Below are positions 34,303-41,715 of a stretch of 64,000 nt of DNA, piece by piece. Both the position numbers and the translations under genes were made by a program. Source of the stretch: an uncultured Lachnospiraceae bacterium (lineage in GTDB: Bacteria; Bacillota; Clostridia; Lachnospirales; Lachnospiraceae); contig CAJUMJ010000025.1 of NCBI GenBank assembly GCA_910587095.1, forward strand, positions 32,953 through 96,952, read 5' to 3'. Below the pieces are notes generated by a model, which made no database searches, was not told the origin of the DNA, and saw only the letters and a list, made by a program, of their open reading frames with translations. Position 1 is the first letter of the stretch. Every line of letters starts with the position of its first letter.

Positions 34303-35490
34303 ATGAAAAGAAAAGTATTAAGCATGGTACTTGCATCTTCCATGATTGCTGCTACACTGGTTGGTTGCGGCGGCGGTTCCGAGGAAGCGGCAGCTCCGGC
34401 AACAGAGGCTCCTGCGGCGGAGGCGGAGGCTCCCGCAGCAGACGCGGAGGCGGAAGCACCTGCAGCGGACGCGGAGGCGGAGGCTCCCGCGGCGGACGCG
34501 GCAGCGCCCAGCGGTAATAAGGTTGGTGTGGCTATGCCCACAAAGGATCTGCAGAGATGGAATCAGGACGGTTCCAATATGCAGGCGGAGCTTGAGGCAG
34601 CAGGCTATGAGGTAGACCTTCAGTACGCTTCCAACGATGTGGCGACTCAGGTTTCCCAGATCGAGAACATGATCAACGGCGGTTGCTCCGTACTGGTTAT
34701 CGCTTCTATCGACGGCGAGTCCCTGACCACCGTTCTGGAAGGCGCTAAGAGCAAAAACATTCCGGTTATCGCATATGATCGTCTGATCAAGAACACCGAT
34801 GCGATTTCCTACTACGCTACTTTTGACAACTACAAGGTTGGCCAGACACAGGGCCAGTACATTGTTGACGCGCTGGATCTGGACAACGCGGAAGGTCCCT
34901 TCAACATGGAGATCACCGGCGGTTCCCCGGATGACAACAACGCAACGTTCTTCTACAACGGTGCAATTGACGTGTTAAAGCCTTACATGGACGCTGGCAA
35001 GATCGTTGTTCCCTCCGGTCAGATCGATTTCGCAACCGTTGGTACACCTGCATGGGCTACCGAGACTGCACAGGCAAGAATGGAGAATATCCTTTCTTCC
35101 AACTACTCTGACGGAACGACTCTTCACATCGCTCTTTGCTCCAACGACTCCACCGCTCTCGGTGTTGAGAACGCTCTGGCAGCAAACTACACAGGCGAGT
35201 ACCCTGTTGTTACCGGTCAGGACTGTGATATCGCAAACGTAAAGAACATGATCGACGGCAAGCAGTCCATGTCCGTATTCAAGGATACCCGTACTCTGGC
35301 ATCTCAGGTAGTTAAGATGGTTGGCCAGATCCTGAAGGGTGAGACAGTAGAGGTAAATGATACCGAGACATATGACAACGGCACAGGCGTGATTCCTTCT
35401 TACCTTTGCGAGCCTGTATTCGCGGATGCGAACAACTACAAAGAGCTGCTGATCGATTCCGGTTACTATACGGAGGCTGATCTCCAGTAA
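34303..35490 (+). CDS. ChvE-type sugar-binding lipoprotein
   Basis: This 395-residue lipoprotein has lipobox LVGC (Cys22). A long Ala/Glu/Pro-rich linker (about residues 26-68) is built from three 9-residue repeats, followed by a sugar-binding domain with GVAMPTKDLQRWNQDG, IPVIAYDRLIKN, TFDNYKVGQTQGQ, GGSPDDNNATFF and GQDCDIANVKNM. The pattern is that of ChvE/XylF proteins feeding GguA-GguB transporters. The linker would hold the domain away from the membrane. Codon use here is noticeably biased (many AAC, GGT, GTT), typical of a highly expressed gene. A terminator follows, so it is probably made in excess over the transporter. Confidence 0.88.
   Translation: MKRKVLSMVLASSMIAATLVGCGGGSEEAAAPATEAPAAEAEAPAADAEAEAPAADAEAEAPAADAAAPSGNKVGVAMPTKDLQRWNQDGSNMQAELEAAGYEVDLQYASNDVATQVSQIENMINGGCSVLVIASIDGESLTTVLEGAKSKNIPVIAYDRLIKNTDAISYYATFDNYKVGQTQGQYIVDALDLDNAEGPFNMEITGGSPDDNNATFFYNGAIDVLKPYMDAGKIVVPSGQIDFATVGTPAWATETAQARMENILSSNYSDGTTLHIALCSNDSTALGVENALAANYTGEYPVVTGQDCDIANVKNMIDGKQSMSVFKDTRTLASQVVKMVGQILKGETVEVNDTETYDNGTGVIPSYLCEPVFADANNYKELLIDSGYYTEADLQ
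34417..34497 (+). repeat. 27-bp in-frame tandem repeat, three units
   Basis: Units 34417-34443, 34444-34470 and 34471-34497 each encode an A-[AE]-A/E-rich APAAD nonapeptide in the linker of the sugar-binding lipoprotein. The copies differ mainly at third codon positions. Confidence 0.85.
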
Positions 35491-35492
35491 CA

Positions 35493-35640
35493 ATGTGAAG
35501 GAAATCACTAAGTTCGGAAGAACCTCACTAAGTGATTTCAAGCTTCACATGAGAGAATGCAAAAGGACGCATTCTCTGTGTGGAGGAGGCGCTTCGCCAA
35601 GAAGCACTAAGTTTCGCACAAGAAAACGCAGAAAGCGCGT
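35493..35640. repeat. nested hairpins and dispersed palindrome, copy 3
   Basis: The first structure has three levels: ATGTGAAG/CTTCACAT (35493-35550), GAAATCACT/AGTGATTTC (35501-35539) and GTTC-GGAA-GAAC (35512-35523). Next comes GAGAATGC/GCATTCTC (35553-35576), then GGCG-CTTCGCC and CGCAGAA/TTCTGCG. On the minus strand, TGTGCGAAACTTAGTG at about 35617-35602 resembles TGTGTGAGACTTAGTA next to the copy at 940-966. Confidence 0.65.
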
Positions 35641-35677
35641 TCTGCGCATATCAAAATATGCTGTAATCAAATAAGAC

Positions 35678-35708
35678 CGGCAGGCAGGATTTCCCGCCTG
35701 CCGATTTT
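35678..35708 (+). terminator. terminator between binding protein and ABC genes
   Basis: CGGCAGGC (35678-35685) and GCCTGCCG (35696-35703) form a perfect 8-bp GC-rich stem followed by ATTTTA. Partial read-through would give more binding protein than transporter, a common arrangement in sugar uptake operons. Confidence 0.75.
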
Positions 35709-35759
35709 AAAAGACAGAGAAGTGGATAGCAGAAACAAAAATGTTGGGAGGAATACACT

Positions 35760-37298
35760 TTGGCTAAAGTTTTACTGGAAATGAAAAATATTACCAAAAC
35801 GTTCCCCGGTGTCAAGGCGCTCGACAATGTCAATCTGAAAGTGGAGGAGGGAGAGATTCACGCGTTGGTCGGTGAGAACGGCGCGGGCAAATCCACGTTG
35901 ATGAACGTTTTGAGCGGCATTTATCCGTATGGTACATATGAGGGTGACATCGTTTACAACGGTGAAGTATGCAAGTTTAATAAGATTAAGGACTCCGAGG
36001 AGAAGGGAATCGTCATCATCCATCAGGAGCTGGCGTTGATTCCTTATATGACCATCGGGGAGAACATGTTTTTGGGCAATGAGCGGGGCAAAAGCGCTGC
36101 GATTGACTGGAACGAGACTTACGGGGAAGCTGACAAGTACCTGAAGATGGTTGGACTTTCCGAGTCGTCCAGGGTGCTTGTAAAGGATATCGGCACCGGT
36201 AAGCAGCAGCTTGTGGAAATCGCCAAGGCGATGGCCAAACACGCAAAGCTTCTGATCTTGGATGAGCCCACATCTTCGCTGAACGAGACGGATTCCCAGG
36301 CGCTGCTCGATCTTATGTTAAAGTTTAAGAAAGAGGGCATGACATCGATTATCATATCTCATAAGTTAAACGAGGTTGCTTACGTGGCGGATAAGATCAC
36401 GGTTATCCGTGACGGTTCCACCATCGAGACGATGGATAAGCATACCACGGAGATTTCGGAGGATAGAATTATTCAGGGCATGGTCGGCAGAGAGCTCACC
36501 GACCGTTTCCCGAAGCGTCACGGCGTAAAAATCGGCGACGTGAATATGGAAGTAAAGAACTGGACGGTGCATCATCCGCTCTACCCGGAGAGGAAGGTGT
36601 GCGACAATGTTTCCATCAAGGTGAGAAAGGGCGAGGTGGTAGGTATATCCGGCCTGATGGGTGCGGGACGTACCGAGCTTGCCATGAGCATTTTCGGGCA
36701 GTCCTACGGCACGAACATCAGCGGACAGCTCTATCTGGACGGAAAAGAAGTGCACTTAAAGACCATCAAACAGGCCATCAAGAATAAGCTCGCCTATGTG
36801 ACGGAGGATCGGAAGGGCAACGGGCTTGTCCTTACCAATCCGATTAAGATCAACACCACTCTGGCGAATCTGGACAGCATCAGTCCCCGGATGATCATTG
36901 ACAAGGATAAGGAGTACCAGGTGGCGGAAGAATACCGTGGGAAACTTAAGACCAAGTGTCCTACCGTGGAGCAGAACGTGGGCAATCTTTCCGGCGGAAA
37001 CCAGCAGAAGGTTCTCCTGGCAAAGTGGATGTTTACGGATCCCGATGTATTGATTCTGGATGAGCCTACCAGAGGTATTGATGTGGGCGCAAAGTACGAG
37101 ATTTACTGTATCATCAACGATCTGGTGGCGGCGGGCAAGTCCGTGGTGATGATCTCTTCCGAGCTGCCGGAGGTGCTTGGTATGAGCGACAGAATTTATG
37201 TGATGAATGAGGGCAGGATTGCCGGGGAACTTTCCGCCGAGGAGGCGTCCCAGGAGAGAATCATGTCCATCATCGTAAGTTCGGGAAAGGGGGCGTAA
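35760..37298 (+). CDS. sugar ABC transporter ATPase with two nucleotide-binding domains (GguA/XylG-like)
   Basis: This 512-residue protein is a fused pair of ABC domains, standard for ribose/xylose/galactose-type importers. The first has Walker A GENGAGKST near residue 39 and Walker B LLILDEPTSSL. The second has a degenerate Walker A (GLMGAGRTE, Arg for Lys), intact signature LSGGNQQKV and Walker B LILDEPTRGID. The degenerate second site is normal in this family. The start is TTG 35760 with GGGAGG upstream. Two permease genes follow within 16 bases of each other's boundaries, so all are cotranscribed. Confidence 0.92.
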   Translation: MAKVLLEMKNITKTFPGVKALDNVNLKVEEGEIHALVGENGAGKSTLMNVLSGIYPYGTYEGDIVYNGEVCKFNKIKDSEEKGIVIIHQELALIPYMTIGENMFLGNERGKSAAIDWNETYGEADKYLKMVGLSESSRVLVKDIGTGKQQLVEIAKAMAKHAKLLILDEPTSSLNETDSQALLDLMLKFKKEGMTSIIISHKLNEVAYVADKITVIRDGSTIETMDKHTTEISEDRIIQGMVGRELTDRFPKRHGVKIGDVNMEVKNWTVHHPLYPERKVCDNVSIKVRKGEVVGISGLMGAGRTELAMSIFGQSYGTNISGQLYLDGKEVHLKTIKQAIKNKLAYVTEDRKGNGLVLTNPIKINTTLANLDSISPRMIIDKDKEYQVAEEYRGKLKTKCPTVEQNVGNLSGGNQQKVLLAKWMFTDPDVLILDEPTRGIDVGAKYEIYCIINDLVAAGKSVVMISSELPEVLGMSDRIYVMNEGRIAGELSAEEASQERIMSIIVSSGKGA

Positions 37299-37302
37299 GG
37301 AT

Positions 37303-38472
37303 ATGGAAAAGACAAATGTTTCGGCATTTCTGAGAAAGTATACCATGATTATCGCCCTTGTCCTGGTGGTGGTTTTCTTCAGTATTACGACAGAGGGGAA
37401 GATTTTATTCCCGCAGAATATCAATAACCTGATCTCACAGAACGCATATGTGTTCGTACTGGCGACGGGTATGCTGCTTTGTATCCTGACAGGCGGCAAC
37501 ATCGACCTTTCCGTCGGATCCGTGGTCTGCTTCGCGGGTGCGGTGGGTGCGATGATGATGGATAAAAAGGTGAATGTTGTGGCGGCGGTTCTTGCCATGC
37601 TTGTTATCGGTGTTCTGATCGGTATGTGGCAGGGATTCTGGATCGCGTATGTAAAGGTACCGCCCTTTATCGCGACGCTGGCTGGTATGTATGCATTCCG
37701 CGGACTTTCCAACGCGGTTCTGCAGGGCATGACGGTTTCCATCAAGAGCGAAGCTTTTATCAAGGTATTCGGCGGCGGCGCGGACTGCTATGTGCCTGAC
37801 CTTTTTGGCGGCGAAGGCTTTAATATGACCTGTATGCTCGCCGGATGCGTTGCGGTTGTCATTTTGATCGCGGTACAGTTAAAGAACCGCGTCAACAATA
37901 AGAGCAGGGGATATGAGACGGCGCCCCTTGGCAGTACCGTTGCCAAGCTGGCCGTGATCAGTGCCGTGATTTTATGGATTGCCTATAAGCTGTCTTCCCA
38001 CAAAGGTATTCCCACGACGCTTATCTGGATTCTTCTGGTATTGCTTGTTTACGGCTACCTGACCACAAAGACGAGAATCGGCCGTTATCTGTACGCGGTG
38101 GGCGGCAATGAGAAGGCCACAAGGCTTTCCGGTATCAATACGAAGAAAGTGTACTTTATCGCCTATGTAAATATGGGATTTTTGGCGGCTCTGGCCGGTA
38201 TTTTGACGATTGCGAGACTGACCTCCTCACAGCCCACATACGGGCAGGGGTATGAGATGGATGCCATTGGCGCATGCTTTATCGGCGGCGCGTCCGCATA
38301 CGGCGGCGTAGGCTCCGTGGCAGGCGTGGTAGTCGGCGCTACCCTGATGGGCGTGATCAACCAGGGTATGAGTATCATGGGTATGGACGCAAATTACCAG
38401 AAGGTGGTTAAGGGTCTGGTGCTCTTAATAGCGGTTGCCTTTGACGTACTGTCCAAGAAAGAGAAGAAATAG
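37303..38472 (+). CDS. sugar ABC transporter permease, paralogue 1 (GguB-like)
   Basis: This 389-residue membrane protein of the BPD_transp_2 (RbsC/XylH/GguB) family has eight to ten hydrophobic segments. The conserved N-terminal motif is NAYVFVLATGMLLCILTGG followed by NIDLSVGSV; the C-terminal motif is TRLSGINTKKVYFIAYVNMG, and GACFIGGASAYGG is the usual ATPase-coupling region. It starts 4 bases after the ATPase gene. Unusually, a second full-length permease follows immediately. Confidence 0.92.
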   Translation: MEKTNVSAFLRKYTMIIALVLVVVFFSITTEGKILFPQNINNLISQNAYVFVLATGMLLCILTGGNIDLSVGSVVCFAGAVGAMMMDKKVNVVAAVLAMLVIGVLIGMWQGFWIAYVKVPPFIATLAGMYAFRGLSNAVLQGMTVSIKSEAFIKVFGGGADCYVPDLFGGEGFNMTCMLAGCVAVVILIAVQLKNRVNNKSRGYETAPLGSTVAKLAVISAVILWIAYKLSSHKGIPTTLIWILLVLLVYGYLTTKTRIGRYLYAVGGNEKATRLSGINTKKVYFIAYVNMGFLAALAGILTIARLTSSQPTYGQGYEMDAIGACFIGGASAYGGVGSVAGVVVGATLMGVINQGMSIMGMDANYQKVVKGLVLLIAVAFDVLSKKEKK

Positions 38473-38487
38473 GGGAGGAGGATGAAA

Positions 38488-39648
38488 ATGAACAAAACAA
38501 TAGAAATACTTAGAAAACATACCATGAAAATAGTCCTTGTCCTGATCGTGATATTCTTCTCGGTGATGACCAAGGGACAGATGTTTGCGGCATCCAGCTT
38601 TCAGGCGCTGATTGCGCAGAACGCTTACGTGTTCATACTGGCGACCGGTATGCTGATGTGTATGCTGACAGGCGGTAACATCGACCTTTCTGTAGGTTCC
38701 TTTGTATGCTTTGTCGGTGCGATCGGCGGACATATGATGGTGCGCGGCGGTATGTCGGTTCCGGTGGCGATGCTTCTTATGATCGGCGCGGGTGTGATCT
38801 ACGGTATTGTGGAAGGCTTCCTGATCGCCTATATCAATATTCCGCCGTGGATTGCCACACTTGCCGGCTATCTTGCTTTCCGCGGCTGGGGTACGGCGCT
38901 TCTTAACGGCGCGACAATCGCTCCCATGCCTGACGGATTCAGCAAGATGTTTAACGGCAACATACCGGATCTTTTCGGCGGCGAGGGAATGAATATCACC
39001 TGTATACTGGTTGGTGTGATTGCCTGTGCGGTGTTTGTGCTTCTGCAGGTGAAGGGCAGAAACGACAAGGTGAAAAAGGGATACGAGGCGGAGAGCATGA
39101 CCAGCGTAATCGTGCGCTGTGTGCTTGTCTGTGCGGTGATTTTGCTGTTTGCGTTCAAGCTGGCGCAGGCGGGCGGTATCCCGAACAATCTCGTATGGGT
39201 GGCGGTGATCGTCCTGATTTATAACTTTATCACGGGAAAGACTACTATCGGGCGCTACTTCTACACGATCGGCGGCAACGTGGAAGCAACCAGGCTTTCC
39301 GGTATCGACACGAAGAAGATCTTCTTCCTGGCGTACCTGAATATGTCGGTGCTCACCGTGGTCAGCGCCTGGATGACGATGGCGAGACTGTCCGCGGCGA
39401 CGCCGACAGCCGGAACCAACTATGAGATGGACGCCATCTCCGCCTGCGTGGTGGGCGGGGTATCCGCATACGGCGGCTCCGGTACGGTGTTTGGCATGGT
39501 AGTCGGCGCGACTCTGATCGGTGTTATCAACCTCGGTATGAGTCTTATGGGTATCGACGCAAACTGGCAGAAGGTGGTCAAGGGCGTCGTGCTCCTGGCG
39601 GCGGTTGTGTTCGAGATTATGAACAATAGGGAAAAGACAAAAGACTGA
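38488..39648 (+). CDS. sugar ABC transporter permease, paralogue 2 (GguB-like)
   Basis: This 386-residue protein is similar to the preceding gene over its whole length (NAYVFILATGMLMCMLTGG, NIDLSVGSF, ATRLSGIDTKKIFFLAYLNM, VVGGVSAYGGSGTVFGMVVG). The two are therefore a tandem duplication that has diverged. With one ATPase gene they may form a heterodimeric channel, or the second may serve the other binding protein. ATG 38488 is preferred (AGGAGG 6 bases upstream) over ATG 38482. A terminator follows the stop. Confidence 0.9.
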   Translation: MNKTIEILRKHTMKIVLVLIVIFFSVMTKGQMFAASSFQALIAQNAYVFILATGMLMCMLTGGNIDLSVGSFVCFVGAIGGHMMVRGGMSVPVAMLLMIGAGVIYGIVEGFLIAYINIPPWIATLAGYLAFRGWGTALLNGATIAPMPDGFSKMFNGNIPDLFGGEGMNITCILVGVIACAVFVLLQVKGRNDKVKKGYEAESMTSVIVRCVLVCAVILLFAFKLAQAGGIPNNLVWVAVIVLIYNFITGKTTIGRYFYTIGGNVEATRLSGIDTKKIFFLAYLNMSVLTVVSAWMTMARLSAATPTAGTNYEMDAISACVVGGVSAYGGSGTVFGMVVGATLIGVINLGMSLMGIDANWQKVVKGVVLLAAVVFEIMNNREKTKD

Positions 39649-39666
39649 TGCTGTGACAACAAAGCG

Positions 39667-39697
39667 GAGGGCTGCCTTAACGGGCGGCTCTCTTTTT
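39667..39697 (+). terminator. terminator of the sugar transporter operon
   Basis: GAGGGCTGCC pairs with GGGCGGCTCTC (two G-U pairs, 5-base loop) and is followed by TTTTT. Confidence 0.85.
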
Positions 39698-39852
39698 GTA
39701 TCATAGGAAAGTCCTCGCAAAGCAGGATTCATATTTATGTCTGTGAACATTTTGTGAAAAATTATGAAAAGTTTGGAAAGTCGTTGACATTAAATTTTTA
39801 TTGTAGAAAAATAGAAACATGCGTATTTTACCTAACAGAGGGAGGAATGAAT

Positions 39853-41589
39853 ATGATTAAAACCCTTGCGGCACAAATCAAGGAGTACAGGAAAGTTTCC
39901 ATCATAACTCCGGTCTTTATGGTTCTGGAAGTCGTCTTTGAGATGCTGATCCCCTTTCTGATGGCTTCCATCATAGACGACGGCGTGGAGGCGGGCAATA
40001 TGCAGCATATCTACGCGGTAGGCGCTGTGATGATCGCAGCGGCGCTTGGCGGGCTTTTCTGCGGCGTGATGGGCGGCAAATACGGCGCGAGGGCGTCCAC
40101 GGGCTTTGCGAAGAATTTAAGGCAGGCTATGTTTGAGAACATCCAGACCTTCTCTTTTGCCAGCCTCGACAAGTTCAGCACGGCGGGACTTGTCACCAGA
40201 CTGACCACGGACGTGACCAACATGCAGATGGCGTACCAGATGATTCTGCGGATCTGCTTCCGCGCGCCGGTCAGCATGGTCTGTGCCATGGCGATGGCTT
40301 TTCTGATCAATGCTGAACTTGCGGGGATCTATCTGGCGGCGGTGATTCTGCTCAGTCTGGTGCTGTTTATCATTATCAGGGGCGCCATGAAATATTTTAA
40401 GCAGGCTTTTCCGAAGTACGACGAGCTAAACGCTTCCGTGCAGGAGAATGTGAGCGCGATCCGTGTGGTCAAGGCATATGTCAGGGAAGAGCATGAGACG
40501 AAGAAGTTTAAGAAGGCAAGTCAGGGTATTTATGATATTTTCCAGAAAGCGGAGCGACATGTGGTGTTAAATATGCCGGTAATGATGTTTACCGTTTACG
40601 GATGTATTTTGTTGATTAGCTGGCTGGGAGCGAAACAGATCGTGCAGGACACGTTGACGACGGGTGAGCTGATGAGTCTTTTGACCTACTGCATGAATAT
40701 TCTGATGAGCCTGATGATGGTGGCGATGATTTTTGTGATGATGAGCATGAGCATCGCCAGCGCGGAGCGCATTTGCGAAGTACTCAACGAAAAGAGTGAT
40801 CTGACTAATCCGGTCAATCCTGTCTATGAAGTGCCTAATGGGAATATCGAGTTCCGGCATGTGCGTTTCTCTTACAATAAAGAGAGCAGTGAGGCGGTTT
40901 TACATGATATTAACCTGAAAATACATGAGGGGGAAACCATCGGCATCATCGGCGGCACGGGCAGCGCAAAGACCAGCCTGGTCAATCTAATCAGCCGTCT
41001 GTACGATGTGACAGAGGGGTCAGTGCTTGTAGGTGACAGGGATGTCAGGGAATATGACATTGAGACGCTGCGAAATGAGGTGGCGGTTGTCTTACAGAAG
41101 AATGTGCTCTTCTCGGGCACGATTCTGGATAACCTGCGCTGGGGAGACGAAAATGCCACGGAGGAGGAGTGCAGGAGGGTGTGCAGACTTGCCTGCGCGG
41201 ATGAATTCATAGAGAAGATGCCGGAAGGGTATCACACCTACATAGAGCAGGGTGGCACCAATGTCTCCGGCGGCCAGAGACAGCGTCTCACCATCGCCAG
41301 GGCGCTTTTAAAAAAGCCGAAGGTACTGATTCTCGACGATTCCACAAGCGCGGTGGATACGGCTACGGACGCGAAGATCAGAAAGGCGTTTGCAGAGGAG
41401 ATTCCCGACACTACGAAGCTGATTATCGCCCAGCGCGTGGCCAGTGTGATGAACGCGGACCGCATTGTCGTCATGGACGACGGACGTGTGCATGGTTTTG
41501 GCACGCACGAGGAACTGCTTCGTGACAACGAAATTTACAGGGAGGTCTACGAGTCGCAGACAAACGGCGGCGGGGACTTCGACGAATAA
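39853..41589 (+). CDS. ABC exporter half-transporter with degenerate ATP site
   Basis: This protein of about 578 residues has six membrane segments (1-320) fused to an ABC domain. Several catalytic positions are changed: Walker A reads GGTGSAKTS (Ala for the last Gly), Walker B ends LILDDSTSAVD (Asp for the catalytic Glu) and the switch reads IIAQRVASV (Gln for His). The signature VSGGQRQR is intact. One half with these changes is the rule in heterodimeric exporters such as BmrCD and TM287/288, and the next gene is the canonical partner. Substrate is unknown; drugs, peptides or lipids are typical. ATG 39853 follows GGAGG by 7 bases. Confidence 0.9.
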   Translation: MIKTLAAQIKEYRKVSIITPVFMVLEVVFEMLIPFLMASIIDDGVEAGNMQHIYAVGAVMIAAALGGLFCGVMGGKYGARASTGFAKNLRQAMFENIQTFSFASLDKFSTAGLVTRLTTDVTNMQMAYQMILRICFRAPVSMVCAMAMAFLINAELAGIYLAAVILLSLVLFIIIRGAMKYFKQAFPKYDELNASVQENVSAIRVVKAYVREEHETKKFKKASQGIYDIFQKAERHVVLNMPVMMFTVYGCILLISWLGAKQIVQDTLTTGELMSLLTYCMNILMSLMMVAMIFVMMSMSIASAERICEVLNEKSDLTNPVNPVYEVPNGNIEFRHVRFSYNKESSEAVLHDINLKIHEGETIGIIGGTGSAKTSLVNLISRLYDVTEGSVLVGDRDVREYDIETLRNEVAVVLQKNVLFSGTILDNLRWGDENATEEECRRVCRLACADEFIEKMPEGYHTYIEQGGTNVSGGQRQRLTIARALLKKPKVLILDDSTSAVDTATDAKIRKAFAEEIPDTTKLIIAQRVASVMNADRIVVMDDGRVHGFGTHEELLRDNEIYREVYESQTNGGGDFDE

Positions 41590-41616
41590 CAACGCAAGAA
41601 GGACTTCTAATTGCCC

Positions 41617-41700
41617 GACAGCAAAGGCTGTCTCGCAAAGAAATGGAAAGAGAGCGTTCCTTGGAGTATGCCTGTCGGCAAACTCCGCAGAGAACGCTTC
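41617..41700 (+). repeat. hairpins between the two exporter genes
   Basis: GACAGC/GCTGTC (41617-41632) is followed by a nested structure: GAGCGTTC/GAACGCTT (41652-41699) enclosing GGAGT/ACTCC and GCC-TGTC-GGC. It ends exactly at the CTTCGGAATGGAGG ribosome-site block of the next gene. Confidence 0.6.
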
Positions 41701-41715
41701 GGAATGGAGGAAATT

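Noticed and set aside
34417..34497. CRISPR-like short repeats
   Set aside because: The units are contiguous, in frame and inside a coding region, with no spacers.
38425..39750. A 441-codon minus-strand frame opposite the second permease
   Set aside because: It is His- and Arg-rich with no hydrophobic or domain pattern and lies wholly opposite a clear membrane transporter gene.
39784..39812. Promoter TTGACA upstream of the ABC exporter genes
   Set aside because: The -35 is good, but the base 17 positions on reads AAAAAT, which is not a convincing -10; left out of the feature list.
39853..41589. Inactivating mutations or sequencing errors in the Walker A, Walker B and switch motifs
   Set aside because: The changes match the well-known degenerate half of heterodimeric exporters and the rest of the gene is intact.
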